The notes under the pieces are model-generated. The model was not told the DNA's origin. It saw only the letters and a list, made by a program, of their open reading frames with translations, and ran no database searches. Below are positions 1-8,571 of a stretch of 41,493 bases of DNA, one piece after another. A program made the position numbers and the translations under genes. The stretch's first letter is position 1; the number at the start of each line of letters is the position of its first letter. Origin of the DNA: Succinatimonas sp. UBA6849 (GTDB lineage Bacteria; Pseudomonadota; Gammaproteobacteria; Enterobacterales; Succinivibrionaceae); NCBI GenBank assembly GCA_002449335.1, contig DKDL01000014.1, positions 1 through 41,493 on the forward strand, written 5' to 3'.

Positions 1-44
1 CTTACTTCAGACCATTTACAAAATTTATGCAACTGTTAACTTAA

Positions 45-84
45 GTTATCAAAGAGTAAAGGGACCTCTAAGCATGTTAGAGCC
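45..84 (-). terminator. Weak candidate terminator after ffh
   Basis: Just downstream of the ffh stop a 6-bp stem (positions 66-71 with 77-82, loop 72-76) is followed on the minus strand by a broken T-rich stretch. The T tract is interrupted, so this is only a candidate. Confidence 0.3.
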
Positions 85-102
85 TTTCTCTTCAATATAA
101 AT

Positions 103-1497
103 TTAACGACGGAAGAAGTTTCCCATACCTCCCATTCCGCCCACGCCACCCATAGCACCCATCATGCCACGCATAGCACCTGCCATCTTACGTACACCGC
201 CTTTACCCATCTTTTTCATCATCTTCTGGGTCATATCAAACTGACGTAAGAGTACATTAACCTCATGGATTTCAACACCTGCACCCATAGCAATTCTCTT
301 TTTACGAGAACCTTTGATAATTTCAGGGTGAATACGCTCTTTTTTAGTCATGGAATTGATGATTGCTTCCATGTGATCGATCTGCTTGTCGTTGACCTTA
401 TCTTTAATCTTGTCGGATAAATTACCCATACCTGGTAATTTATCTAAAAGACCGGTCATACCACCCATCTTCTTCATCTGAGCAATCTGATCTCTAAAGT
501 CTTCAAAGGTAAAGCCAGCACCTGACTTAATCTTTTCAGCCATCTTCTTAGCTTTATCAAGATCAGTGTTACGCTGCAGATCTTCGATTAAAGATAAGAT
601 ATCGCCCATATCAAGGATACGGGAAGCAATTCTGTCTGGATGGAATGGCTCTAAGGCTGCAATCTTTTCGCCCATACCGATAAACTTAATTGGCTTACCA
701 GTAATTTCTCTTACAGATAGAGCAGCACCACCTCTGGCATCACCATCTGCCTTAGTTAAGATGACACCGGTTAACTCTAAAGCGTCATTAAAGGCTTTAG
801 CTGTATTAGCGGCATCCTGACCTGTCATCGCATCAACTACGAAGTAAGTCTCAATAGGATCGGTCAAATCATGTAGACGCTTTACCTCGTTCATCATCTC
901 TTCATCTACAGCTAAACGACCTGCTGTATCTAAGATCATGACGTCATATGCACGAAGTTTTGCTTCTTTTAAAGCTGCCTGTGCAATATTCTCAGGTTTA
1001 TCTTTTGGATCTGAAGGATAGCAATCAACTGAAATTTCTTGTGCTAAGGTCTTTAACTGATCCATAGCAGCAGGTCTGTAAGTATCAACTGATACTAACA
1101 AAACCTTTTTATTCATTCTCTCTTTTAAGTAAAGAGCAAGCTTTGCAGCAGAGGTAGTCTTACCGGCACCTTGTAGACCTGCTAATAAGATCACAGCTGG
1201 AGGCTGATGAGCTAAATTGATTTCAGAGGTCTCACCACCCATGGTAGCTACAAGTTCAGCATGAACAGCTTTAATAAACTCCTGACCTGGAGTTAAGCTC
1301 ATTGCAACTTCTTGACCTAAAGCTCTTTCTTTTACTCTTGCTGTAAATGATTTAACTACAGGCAGAGCAACATCAGCTTCTAAAAGTGCGGTTCTAACAT
1401 CACGTAAAGTATCTTTAATGTTATCTTCGGTAATGCGACCTTTACCGCTAATATTCTTTAAGGTACGGTTAAGTCTTTGGGTAAGATTATCAAACAT
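103..1497 (-). CDS. ffh: Signal recognition particle GTPase Ffh
   Basis: Protein subunit of the signal recognition particle. It binds 4.5S RNA and hydrophobic signal sequences on nascent chains and delivers ribosomes to FtsY at the inner membrane. The 464-residue product has the N domain (about 1-95), a G domain with the P-loop at residues 107-115, DTAGR at 190-194 and TKAD at 248-251, and a C-terminal methionine- and glycine-rich M domain (about 325-464). The N-terminus (MFDNLTQRLNRTL) matches the E. coli protein and fixes the start. A perfect 12-bp hairpin lies in the leader about 20 bases before the ATG. The next gene upstream, the motX-like gene, ends with its own terminator, so ffh appears to be transcribed alone. 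Confidence 0.97.
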   Translation of the reverse strand: MFDNLTQRLNRTLKNISGKGRITEDNIKDTLRDVRTALLEADVALPVVKSFTARVKERALGQEVAMSLTPGQEFIKAVHAELVATMGGETSEINLAHQPPAVILLAGLQGAGKTTSAAKLALYLKERMNKKVLLVSVDTYRPAAMDQLKTLAQEISVDCYPSDPKDKPENIAQAALKEAKLRAYDVMILDTAGRLAVDEEMMNEVKRLHDLTDPIETYFVVDAMTGQDAANTAKAFNDALELTGVILTKADGDARGGAALSVREITGKPIKFIGMGEKIAALEPFHPDRIASRILDMGDILSLIEDLQRNTDLDKAKKMAEKIKSGAGFTFEDFRDQIAQMKKMGGMTGLLDKLPGMGNLSDKIKDKVNDKQIDHMEAIINSMTKKERIHPEIIKGSRKKRIAMGAGVEIHEVNVLLRQFDMTQKMMKKMGKGGVRKMAGAMRGMMGAMGGVGGMGGMGNFFRR

Positions 1498-1517
1498 CTT
1501 TAAGGCTCATCTAATGG

Positions 1518-1546
1518 CTGCACAAGACAGGCATTGTCTTGTGCAG
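1518..1546 (-). promoter_or_regulatory. Perfect 12-bp hairpin in the ffh leader
   Basis: Positions 1518-1529 and 1535-1546 are exact reverse complements around a 5-base loop. In the ffh direction the hairpin is preceded, not followed, by a T run (ATTTTTTA), so it is not an ordinary terminator for either strand. It ends 20 bases upstream of the ffh ATG, where it could control ribosome access or mRNA stability. A second imperfect hairpin lies at about 1571-1607. Function is inferred only. Confidence 0.6.
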
Positions 1547-1746
1547 TAAAAAATCGTAAACAGTCAAGCTTGTAGATATAAGAGTTTTACATCTTATATA
1601 ACTACAGTAAAACTTTTAAAACAAAAACTTTATTGATTATAGCAGATCTCAAAAAGATGTAACGAGTTCAATGCGCTAAAGAAAGGCTTGTATGCTGTTT
1701 GCAAAGTGTATGTTCTAAAAAGTACGGTATAAATAAAAGAGAAGGT

Positions 1747-1780
1747 AAAAAACTAAGGACGGCAATGCCGTCCCAAAGTT
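1747..1780 (-). terminator. Rho-independent terminator after motX-like gene
   Basis: Stem GGACGG/CCGTCC (1757-1762 with 1768-1773), extended by outer A/T pairs, followed on the minus strand by a run of six T (1747-1752). T residues on the other side at 1779-1783 could let it act in both directions. Confidence 0.85.
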
Positions 1781-1783
1781 TTT

Positions 1784-2515
1784 CTAATAATCAGGCTCGA
1801 AGGCCTCATTACGAGCAATTACATTAGGTGGTAAGTGCTTTTTTAGCTGACTCTCAAGATATGCTTTTTTGGCTTTAGAGTAGTTATCCTCATATTCAGA
1901 GTGATACAACCATCCATAAGCTTCTTCATACAAGGCAGGAGTGCCATAGCCTCGTACCAACATATCTGCCCAACCTAACCTTGCAGTCTTTGAACCTAAA
2001 GCTGCCGCAGTATGCATATACTGCTCTGACATATTCATATTCTTGCCCATGTAAAGACCGCGCTCAAAGAACTGAGACATTCTTACCATGGCAGGAGCAT
2101 AACCATTGTCAGCTGCTTTTCTAATATATCCAATTGCAAGATCACGATCCTGTGTTACACAGGTACCATTGAGCAACATTACTCCCCATGCGTACATAAA
2201 GACAGGACTTTTTACAAGTCTTGCTCTATCTTCAATATCGGAGGTGAACTGGCACTTATCCTGATCTTTTACTACACTGACGAGATCAGTATTTTCAACA
2301 ATGGCATTCATTCTGTCTGCTGTGTACATCTCTGTACTTGCACCTCCAGAATTAGAGATTGAACTCATATCAATACCCTGTAAGGTATCACGTGCTACCA
2401 TTGCCTTAGTACTGGTTACAACTTCATATTTAGCCGCATAGGATGAAATAGGAGCCGACACGCACATCAAGCTTACAGCAAGCGCAATGAGACTGATTTT
2501 ACAGTTTAACCTCAT
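1784..2515 (-). CDS. motX: MotX-like Sel1-repeat periplasmic flagellar motor protein
   Basis: Exported protein of 243 residues with a signal peptide (about 1-28, ending SYAA). From residue 80 onward it resembles Vibrio/Aeromonas MotX: two Cys (88 and 119) near DIEDRA and the stretch FMYAWGVMLLNGTC, then Sel1-like repeats (about 105-205). MotX is part of the periplasmic T-ring that stabilises the sodium-driven PomAB stator of polar flagella. A GGAGGAA ribosome site stands 6 bases before the ATG. A sigma-28-like promoter lies about 140-165 bases upstream, as expected for a late flagellar gene, and a terminator follows. The N-terminal 30-80 segment is longer than I expect for MotX. Alternative: another secreted Sel1-repeat protein. 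Confidence 0.72.
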   Translation of the reverse strand: MRLNCKISLIALAVSLMCVSAPISSYAAKYEVVTSTKAMVARDTLQGIDMSSISNSGGASTEMYTADRMNAIVENTDLVSVVKDQDKCQFTSDIEDRARLVKSPVFMYAWGVMLLNGTCVTQDRDLAIGYIRKAADNGYAPAMVRMSQFFERGLYMGKNMNMSEQYMHTAAALGSKTARLGWADMLVRGYGTPALYEEAYGWLYHSEYEDNYSKAKKAYLESQLKKHLPPNVIARNEAFEPDY

Positions 2516-2653
2516 CGTACGTTCCTCCTAAGTTAATCTCCTCATATCACTAAGTATAGGTGACATGACACGGTTTTAAGAACAAAATCTCTAGAAATAA
2601 GCTAAGAACTTTTATCTAGAACTTATCTAAGACTTTTTTCTTCTAATACTTAT

Positions 2654-2680
2654 ATTTCGGTAGAAGTTTAATAAAGTTTA
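2654..2680 (-). promoter_or_regulatory. Candidate sigma-28 (FliA) promoter for motX-like gene
   Basis: Minus strand reads TAAACTTT, 11 bases, ACCGAAAT. The FliA consensus is TAAAGTTT-N11-GCCGATAA, so the -35 matches at 7 of 8 positions and the -10 at 5 of 8, with exact spacing. It predicts a leader of roughly 130 bases. Assignment rests on this match plus the MotX identity of the gene. Confidence 0.5.
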
Positions 2681-2779
2681 ATTTTATTTTGAATTGTTAG
2701 AATTAGGCTGCTAAAAATGACTTATACGACGATTTTAGACAGGGATCTTCAGAACTGACTTCAAAAGTGGATTGGAGAT

Positions 2780-2811
2780 AAAAAAGGCAGCCTCTAAAAA
2801 GAAACTGCCTT
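2780..2811 (-). terminator. Rho-independent terminator after mdh
   Basis: Stem AAGGCAG/CTGCCTT (2784-2790 with 2805-2811), 14-base loop, followed on the minus strand by a T run. Sits 40 bases past the mdh stop. Confidence 0.85.
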
Positions 2812-2850
2812 CCCAAGAATAGTTTATTTATAACTTATGATTCTTTTAGA

Positions 2851-3810
2851 TTACTTGTTCTTTGCAAGCCAATCTTTAGCGAAGTTAACACCCTTTTCGA
2901 TGTTCTTCTGTAACTGAGGAGCTGCCTCATCGATTAACTTCTGCTCATACTCTGAAACAGTACCTAAATCGAAAGCCTCATCCCAGCCGTTCTTGCCAAA
3001 GCGTACGCACTGAGCAAAGAATGGAGCATACTTTGAACCACCTTCAACGTATGAGTACTCGTTAACACCAGGCTCACCTAATAAGCCCTTTACAACCTTA
3101 AGAGCAAAACGAGCACCAGCTGTTGCCATTGATAATGTAGCAGAACCTGCACCTGCCTTAGCTTCAACAACTTCAGTACCTGCGTTTTGGATACGGTTTG
3201 TTAACTCTTCGATTCTCTTCTGAGAGATCTTCTCGTGACCGATAACCTTAGAGATTAAAGGAACGATAGTAGTACCTGAGTGACCGCCAACTACTGGAAC
3301 TAGGATACGCTGATTTGAAATACCTAACTCTTCAGCTAAGAAAGTCTCTGAACGTAGTACATCAAGAACTGAAATACCGAATAAACGGTGCTTGTCGTAT
3401 ACGCCTTCTTCCTTTAATACTTCAGCTGCTAATGGAACAGTTGAATTTACTGGGTTGGTGATGATGCAGATACATGCCTTAGGGCAGGTCTTTGCAATGT
3501 TACGAACTAAGTTTGCGATGATGCCTGCGTTGATGTTGAATAAGTCATCACGAGTCATACCAGGCTTACGAGCAACACCTGCAGGGATTACTACAACGTC
3601 AGCGCCTTCTAGAGCCTTAGTTAGGTCGTCACCTGTGAAGCCGTCAACTGTTACGTCTGTAGGAATGTGGCTTAAGTCCTTTGCAACACCAGGGGTAAAT
3701 GGTGCTACGTCGAACAGGCTCAGAGAAGAACCAGCTGGTAAATTGTTCTTTAAAATCATTGATAATGGCTGGCCAATACCGCCTGCTGCACCTAAAACTG
3801 CAACTTTCAT
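2851..3810 (-). CDS. mdh: NAD-dependent malate dehydrogenase
   Basis: Interconverts oxaloacetate and malate with NAD(H). In a succinate-producing anaerobe it would mainly reduce oxaloacetate on the way to fumarate and succinate (inference from lineage). The 319-residue product has the nucleotide-binding GAAGGIGQ at 7-14, substrate-binding Arg81, Arg87 and Arg153, Asp150, and catalytic His177 in GGHSG, all at the E. coli numbering. Start ATG has AGGAG 8 bases upstream. An extended -10 (TGCTATAAT) lies about 140 bases upstream and a terminator follows. ISVLDVLR stands where E. coli Mdh has a TTLD-type loop, a modest variation. Confidence 0.96.
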   Translation of the reverse strand: MKVAVLGAAGGIGQPLSMILKNNLPAGSSLSLFDVAPFTPGVAKDLSHIPTDVTVDGFTGDDLTKALEGADVVVIPAGVARKPGMTRDDLFNINAGIIANLVRNIAKTCPKACICIITNPVNSTVPLAAEVLKEEGVYDKHRLFGISVLDVLRSETFLAEELGISNQRILVPVVGGHSGTTIVPLISKVIGHEKISQKRIEELTNRIQNAGTEVVEAKAGAGSATLSMATAGARFALKVVKGLLGEPGVNEYSYVEGGSKYAPFFAQCVRFGKNGWDEAFDLGTVSEYEQKLIDEAAPQLQKNIEKGVNFAKDWLAKNK

Positions 3811-3949
3811 GTGTTACTCCTAACAATAACTAATTTACAAAGCTCTATTGCCTAGAACTTTTTTTTGAAAAAATCTATTGTCAAAACTTTATAAAAGTAA
3901 AACTCTTTTTAAGTTCTACTAAAAAGTGATAAATCTTTTACCTTTTCCT

Positions 3950-3958
3950 ATTATAGCA
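3950..3958 (-). promoter_or_regulatory. Extended -10 promoter candidate for mdh
   Basis: Minus strand TGCTATAAT, a full extended -10 with a perfect hexamer, about 140 bases before the mdh ATG. No convincing -35 at normal spacing. Confidence 0.4.
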
Positions 3959-4017
3959 AACGATTACATCGCTTGCGCAATGTGAGTAGTATACAACTCT
4001 CAAAATTGAGATCATAT

Positions 4018-4053
4018 AAAAAAAGCAGAGTATATTTCTCACTCTGCTTTTCA
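4018..4053 (-). terminator. Strong terminator after acnB
   Basis: Perfect 11-bp stem AAAAGCAGAGT with its complement around a loop, followed by T residues in the acnB direction. T residues on both sides mean it could act bidirectionally. Confidence 0.88.
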
Positions 4054-4085
4054 AGTATAGGTTGATTTTCAGAAAATAGTTATTA

Positions 4086-6638
4086 CTACTTTGCAAAATC
4101 TAATAGTGAATAAATCTCATTCTCTTTGCCATCAAGGCATTTGGTGTTTTCAAAATATTCACCAACTGTAGGTAATTTACCTAACTTTGCAGTAACAGCT
4201 GCAAGTTCTGCACTGCCTAAGAACACATTTGCACCATTACCTAAACGGTTAGGGAAGTTTCTTGTAGAGGTTGAAATCACAGTTGCGTTATCTGCAACAC
4301 GAGCCTGATTACCCATACATAATGAGCAACCTGGAATTTCAATTCTAGCTCCAGCCTTACCTAATACTGAGAACAGACCTTCATCTGATAACTCCTGTCT
4401 GTCCATTCTGGTAGGAGGAGTCATCCACAGTCTTACAGGAACTTCATGACTCTGACCTTTTAAGATCTCGGCTGCTGCTCTGTAATGACCGATGTTGGTC
4501 ATACATGAACCTACAAAGACCTCATCAATCTTAGTACCTGCAACCTCTGATAATAGACGTGCATCATCAGGATCATTAGGAGCACATAAGATAGGCTCGT
4601 TAATTTCATCGCAGTTAATTTCAAGTACGGCAGCATATGAGCAGTCCTTGTCAGCCTCGATAAGTTCTGGATTATCAAGCCACTTCTGCATAGCATCAGC
4701 ACGAGCCAATAAAGCTTCTTTGGTCTCATAACCGTCTTTAGCCATCTGACGTAAAAGTGCGATATTTGACTTTAAGTACTTAGCTACAGACTCTTTTGAC
4801 AGAGAGATTGCGCAAGCTGCAGCTGATCTTTCAGCTGAAGCATCAGCCAATTCAAAAGCATGCTCAACTGACAGATCCTCAAGACCTTCAATTTCGATGA
4901 TCTTGCCTGAGAAGATGTTCTTTTTACCCTTCTTCTCAACTGTTAATAAGCCCTTCTGAATTGCAAAATAAGGAATTGCATGAACTAAATCACGCAGAGT
5001 GATGCCAGGCTTTCTCTTACCTGTAAAGCGAACTAATACAGACTCAGGCATATCAAGTGGCATAATGCCGGTTGCAGCAGCGAAGGCTACTAAACCAGAA
5101 CCTGCTGCAAATGAGATTCCTAATGGCATACGTGTATGTGAGTCACCACCTGTACCTACTGTATCAGGCAGACACATTCTGTTTAACCATGAATGGATAA
5201 CACCATCACCTGGGTGCAGAGCAATACCGCCTCTGTTCTGGATAAACTGAGGTAAGGTGTGATGAGTCTTAACATCAACTGGCTTTGGATAAGCTGCTGT
5301 ATGGCAGAATGACTGCATTACAACTGGAGCTGAGAACTTTAGACATGCTAAATCAATTAACTCATCTCTTGTCATAGGGCCTGTAGTATCCTGAGAACCT
5401 ACAGTAGTAATTACTGGCTGGCAGTACTGACCTGGGCGTACTCCTTCTAAGCCACAAGCCTTACCAACAATCTTTTGAGCTCTGGTAAAACCACCGTTAC
5501 CTTCAATCTTAGCAGGCTTTGCAAAGACCTCTGACTCAGATAACTTTAAGAACTTTCTAGCTTTTGAGGTTAAATCTTTACCGATGATAAGAGGGATACG
5601 ACCACCTGCTCTTACCTCATCTAATAAAGTATTGGTCTTTAAGCTGAACTTAGTTAAAACCTCATCTGAATCATGACGGGTAATAGTACCGTCATAAACA
5701 TTCAAATCTACAACATCACCTGAGTTTAAGTTTGAAACATCAGCTTCGATTGGAAGAGCACCTGAATCCTCTAAAGTTGTGTAGAAGATAGGAGCAATCT
5801 TACCGCCTACAACGACGCCACCTGCTCTCTTGTTAGGTACACCTTCGATGTCATGACCGATGTGCCAGATAAGTGAGTTAGCTGCTGACTTTCTTGAAGA
5901 GCCAGTACCTACAACATCACCTACGAATAATAATGGATTTCCCTTTGACTTTAATTTCTCAATTGTAGAGATAGGACCCTTTACACCTTCAACATCAGCC
6001 TTTAAATCATCACGTGAGATCTTGTACATAGCCAAAGCATGCAGTGGGATATCAGGACGTGACCAGGCATCAGGTGCTGGTGAGAAATCATCTGTATTAG
6101 TCTCACCTGCTACTTTAAATACGGTTAAAGTAACTTTCTTTGGATATTCTGCTTTTTTAGTAAACCAGGTTGCATCAGCCCATTTTTGAATTAGAGACTG
6201 AGCATTCTTGTTACCTTTAGTAGCTAATGCAGCTACATCATCAAAAGCGTTATAGATTAAAAGAGTCTGCTCTAGTGCATCTTCAGCATCGGATGCTAAT
6301 TCCTTATCTGATAATAAAGAAACCAAGTAACCTACGTTAAAACCACCTTTCATATTGCCTAAAAGAGCAACGGCCAATTTTTTATCTACAATTGGGCTTA
6401 CAGTTTTGCCGGTTGCAACTTCGTACAGGAAGTCTGCTTTGATTTTTGATGACTCATCAACGCCTGGGTTAATTCTGTCTTTTAAGAGGTGTAAAAGCTC
6501 ACTTTCTGAGCCTACAGGAGGTGTTTTTAAAAGGGAAACAAGTTCTTTTGTAAATTCTGCGCTCAAAGCAAGAGGTTCAACGCCAGCTTCCTTGCGAGCT
6601 TTAGCTTGTTCAAAGTAAGAAGTAAGATAGTTAGCCAT
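4086..6638 (-). CDS. acnB: Aconitate hydratase B
   Basis: Converts citrate to isocitrate via cis-aconitate using a [4Fe-4S] cluster. The product (850 residues from this ATG) shows the AcnB order: N-terminal HEAT-like domain, swivel domain (GDVVGTGSSRKSA), then catalytic domains. Cluster cysteines are visible at 712, 771 and 774 (GSCMTN and GCSLCMGN). I start at the ATG at 6638, giving MANYLTSYF; the in-frame GTG at 6653 overlaps the GAGGTG that most likely is the ribosome site, about 12-14 bases upstream of the ATG. The gene begins 41 bases after the ampD stop with no terminator between, so lpxC-ampD-acnB may be cotranscribed, an unusual partnership of envelope and TCA genes. Confidence 0.95.
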   Translation of the reverse strand: MANYLTSYFEQAKARKEAGVEPLALSAEFTKELVSLLKTPPVGSESELLHLLKDRINPGVDESSKIKADFLYEVATGKTVSPIVDKKLAVALLGNMKGGFNVGYLVSLLSDKELASDAEDALEQTLLIYNAFDDVAALATKGNKNAQSLIQKWADATWFTKKAEYPKKVTLTVFKVAGETNTDDFSPAPDAWSRPDIPLHALAMYKISRDDLKADVEGVKGPISTIEKLKSKGNPLLFVGDVVGTGSSRKSAANSLIWHIGHDIEGVPNKRAGGVVVGGKIAPIFYTTLEDSGALPIEADVSNLNSGDVVDLNVYDGTITRHDSDEVLTKFSLKTNTLLDEVRAGGRIPLIIGKDLTSKARKFLKLSESEVFAKPAKIEGNGGFTRAQKIVGKACGLEGVRPGQYCQPVITTVGSQDTTGPMTRDELIDLACLKFSAPVVMQSFCHTAAYPKPVDVKTHHTLPQFIQNRGGIALHPGDGVIHSWLNRMCLPDTVGTGGDSHTRMPLGISFAAGSGLVAFAAATGIMPLDMPESVLVRFTGKRKPGITLRDLVHAIPYFAIQKGLLTVEKKGKKNIFSGKIIEIEGLEDLSVEHAFELADASAERSAAACAISLSKESVAKYLKSNIALLRQMAKDGYETKEALLARADAMQKWLDNPELIEADKDCSYAAVLEINCDEINEPILCAPNDPDDARLLSEVAGTKIDEVFVGSCMTNIGHYRAAAEILKGQSHEVPVRLWMTPPTRMDRQELSDEGLFSVLGKAGARIEIPGCSLCMGNQARVADNATVISTSTRNFPNRLGNGANVFLGSAELAAVTAKLGKLPTVGEYFENTKCLDGKENEIYSLLDFAK

Positions 6639-6679
6639 ATGTTTTTGGTACACCTCTTTGTCTTAGGTTATCTTTATTT

Positions 6680-7210
6680 TTATCTTAGGCCACTCCAGTC
6701 AAAATATGGACCAGGATCGGTCTTTCTTTGAGGAGCGACTTCACTATGCGCTGCAACGTTATTGCCGATTGCAGGATAGGTCTGCTTAATAAGAGCTACG
6801 ACTTCTTTTAAACTCTTATACTGATCTATAGTGTATTCACTATCATCGCTTCCCTCAAGTTCGATACCAATTGAGTAATCATTGCACTCTTTGTGCCCAT
6901 TATATGAAGAGCGACCTGCGTGCCATGCCCTGTCAAGGAACGAAACATACTGAGTAATACGACCTTGCCTGTTAATAAACAGATGAGTGGAAACTTCAAG
7001 AGGAGCTACATCTTTAAAATATGGATGAGCATCAGGATCAAGACATCCTGTAAAGATATCATCCACATAATGACCTCCAAAATGTTTTGGAGGCAGAGCT
7101 ATACAGTGGATGACGATTAGAGAGATTTCAAATCCACAAGGTCGTGGACCGAATCTTTTGACCGGTACCTGACGAACACCTTCTATCCAACCGGCCTTAA
7201 TGGAGAGCAT
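6680..7210 (-). CDS. ampD: 1,6-anhydro-MurNAc-L-alanine amidase AmpD
   Basis: Cytoplasmic zinc amidase that removes the peptide from 1,6-anhydro-MurNAc-peptides in cell-wall recycling; its loss derepresses AmpC beta-lactamase in species that carry ampR-ampC. The 176-residue protein is close to the 183-187 residues of enterobacterial AmpD and lacks a signal peptide, unlike the AmiD/AmiA enzymes. Zinc ligands are His35, His155 and Asp165 (E. coli-type numbering 34, 154, 164), in IVIHC and HSEVAPQRKTDPG. It starts 9 bases after the lpxC stop, implying cotranscription. No ampR, ampC or ampE is seen in the window. Confidence 0.93.
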   Translation of the reverse strand: MLSIKAGWIEGVRQVPVKRFGPRPCGFEISLIVIHCIALPPKHFGGHYVDDIFTGCLDPDAHPYFKDVAPLEVSTHLFINRQGRITQYVSFLDRAWHAGRSSYNGHKECNDYSIGIELEGSDDSEYTIDQYKSLKEVVALIKQTYPAIGNNVAAHSEVAPQRKTDPGPYFDWSGLR

Positions 7211-7219
7211 TGATTTTCC

Positions 7220-8158
7220 TTAAAAGGCTCTTAATGCTTTCTTGCTGTCTAAGAAATCAATAGCATGTTCTGCGCTATCAGCTACTTCATCTGTAAACTC
7301 GATAACCTCATAGTTCTTAGGATCTGCTAAAAATGCTCTTAAAAGACGGTTATTTAAATCATGACCGGTCTTGTAAGCTTTGAAATTACCTAGGATGCTG
7401 TGACCATCCATGTAAAGATCACCGATAGCATCTAATAACTTGTGCTTTACAAACTCATCTTCGTAACGCAGACCTTCAGGATTGATTACTCTGTTGTCAT
7501 CTAAAACAACAGCGTTGTCTAAAGAACCACCTAAAGCTAAGTTATGAGCATGCATGAATTCAACATCACGCATAAAGCAGAAAGTACGAGCTCGAGAAAC
7601 TTCACTTGCAAACTTCTGACCTGTAAAGTCCATTGCAAAGTGCTGCTTGTCTTTATCCATTGCAGGGTGGTTAAAGTCGATTTGTAAATCTAAATGGAAA
7701 CCGCTCTCAGATGGAGTTAATTCTGCCCACTTACCTTCGTTTTCTACACGAACCTTACGAGCAACTCTTAAAAACTTTTTAGGAGTTGATAACTCTTTGA
7801 TGCCGGTAGTACCGAACAGGTAAATAAAAGGTTGTGCTGAACCATCCATTACTGGGATTTCAGGAGCATTAACATCGATGAAAAGATTATCGATACCTAG
7901 TGAGCTTAATGCTGCTGTTAGATGTTCAACAGTAGAAATTCTGACACCGTTATCGTTAACTAAAGCGGTACATAACTGAGTATCTCTAACTGAATCAGCT
8001 GTACATTTAATGGTTACGGCAGGATTTAAATCTGTGCGTGTATAAACAAGACCGGTATTAGCAGGAGCTGGTCTGAAAGCCACTTCTACCTTAGCACCAG
8101 AATGAAGACCGATACCTGTCATTGATACAGGTTTTAGGATTGTTCTCTGCTTGATCAT
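7220..8158 (-). CDS. lpxC: UDP-3-O-acyl-N-acetylglucosamine deacetylase LpxC
   Basis: Catalyses the committed step of lipid A synthesis, zinc-dependent deacetylation of UDP-3-O-acyl-GlcNAc. The 312-residue protein carries the metal ligands His79, His239 and Asp243, the general base Glu78 (VEHLTAA) and catalytic His266, each at or one residue off the E. coli numbering. Closing the dcw cluster with lpxC is typical of gammaproteobacteria. Here it is cut off from ftsZ by the second ftsZ, two terminators and its own promoter, so it is probably expressed with ampD and acnB rather than with the division genes. E. coli has secM-secA after lpxC; here ampD follows. Confidence 0.97.
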   Translation of the reverse strand: MIKQRTILKPVSMTGIGLHSGAKVEVAFRPAPANTGLVYTRTDLNPAVTIKCTADSVRDTQLCTALVNDNGVRISTVEHLTAALSSLGIDNLFIDVNAPEIPVMDGSAQPFIYLFGTTGIKELSTPKKFLRVARKVRVENEGKWAELTPSESGFHLDLQIDFNHPAMDKDKQHFAMDFTGQKFASEVSRARTFCFMRDVEFMHAHNLALGGSLDNAVVLDDNRVINPEGLRYEDEFVKHKLLDAIGDLYMDGHSILGNFKAYKTGHDLNNRLLRAFLADPKNYEVIEFTDEVADSAEHAIDFLDSKKALRAF

Positions 8159-8178
8159 TTGAATACCTCACGCCAATA

Positions 8179-8196
8179 TGGTGCAGAATTGGTGCA
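8179..8196 (-). promoter_or_regulatory. Direct repeats near the lpxC transcription start
   Basis: TGGTGCA occurs twice on the plus strand (8179-8185, 8190-8196), exactly 11 bases apart, directly downstream of the lpxC -10. One-turn spacing suggests an operator or leader element, but no known site was recognised. Confidence 0.3.
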
Positions 8197-8197
8197 C

Positions 8198-8226
8198 ATT
8201 ATATAACTTTTTTGCGATCTAGCGAA
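8198..8226 (-). promoter_or_regulatory. Promoter candidate for lpxC
   Basis: Perfect -10 TATAAT (8198-8203, minus) 39 bases before the lpxC ATG, with a poor -35 (TTCGCT, 8221-8226) 17 bases upstream. The leader would be short and contains the TGGTGCA repeats. Confidence 0.55.
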
Positions 8227-8393
8227 CATTTTTAACAATAAGTTAAACAAAAGTTAACTATTTTGTTAGAGCCTTTAATTTAACAAAAGTTCCCAGATCT
8301 TTTATTTGCTGCATGTGATATTAGTCGCTTATTCTTAGGAATAAATTAGCAGAAAGCGACAAAAATTGTTTTTATTTTCTGAATAAATTATAG

Positions 8394-8434
8394 AAAAAAG
8401 CGTAATTACATGTCTAGTGCAATTACGCTTTTAT
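8394..8434 (-). terminator. Terminator between ftsZ2 and lpxC
   Basis: Inverted repeat AAGCGTAATT / AATTACGCTT (about 8398-8407 with 8421-8430), loop 13 bases, flanked by T runs on both strands. It would end ftsZ2 transcripts and insulate lpxC. The stretch 8204-8571 holds no gene; another inverted repeat, GTCGCTT/AAGCGAC, lies at about 8323-8360. Confidence 0.8.
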
Positions 8435-8571
8435 CGTATGTAAAAACCGATTTATATCTGATTTAAGCTTACTTTTTTACAAAGATTTAATCTTTAAATC
8501 AGTATTTTTAACCTGTTCTTGCAGTTAATATTGTCCAATTTTTCTGAGCAATTACTTAAACTTTTAATCGC

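Noticed and set aside
6639..6653. GTG start of acnB at 6653
   Set aside because: The GTG overlaps the GAGGTG ribosome site that serves the ATG at 6638; no ribosome site precedes the GTG.
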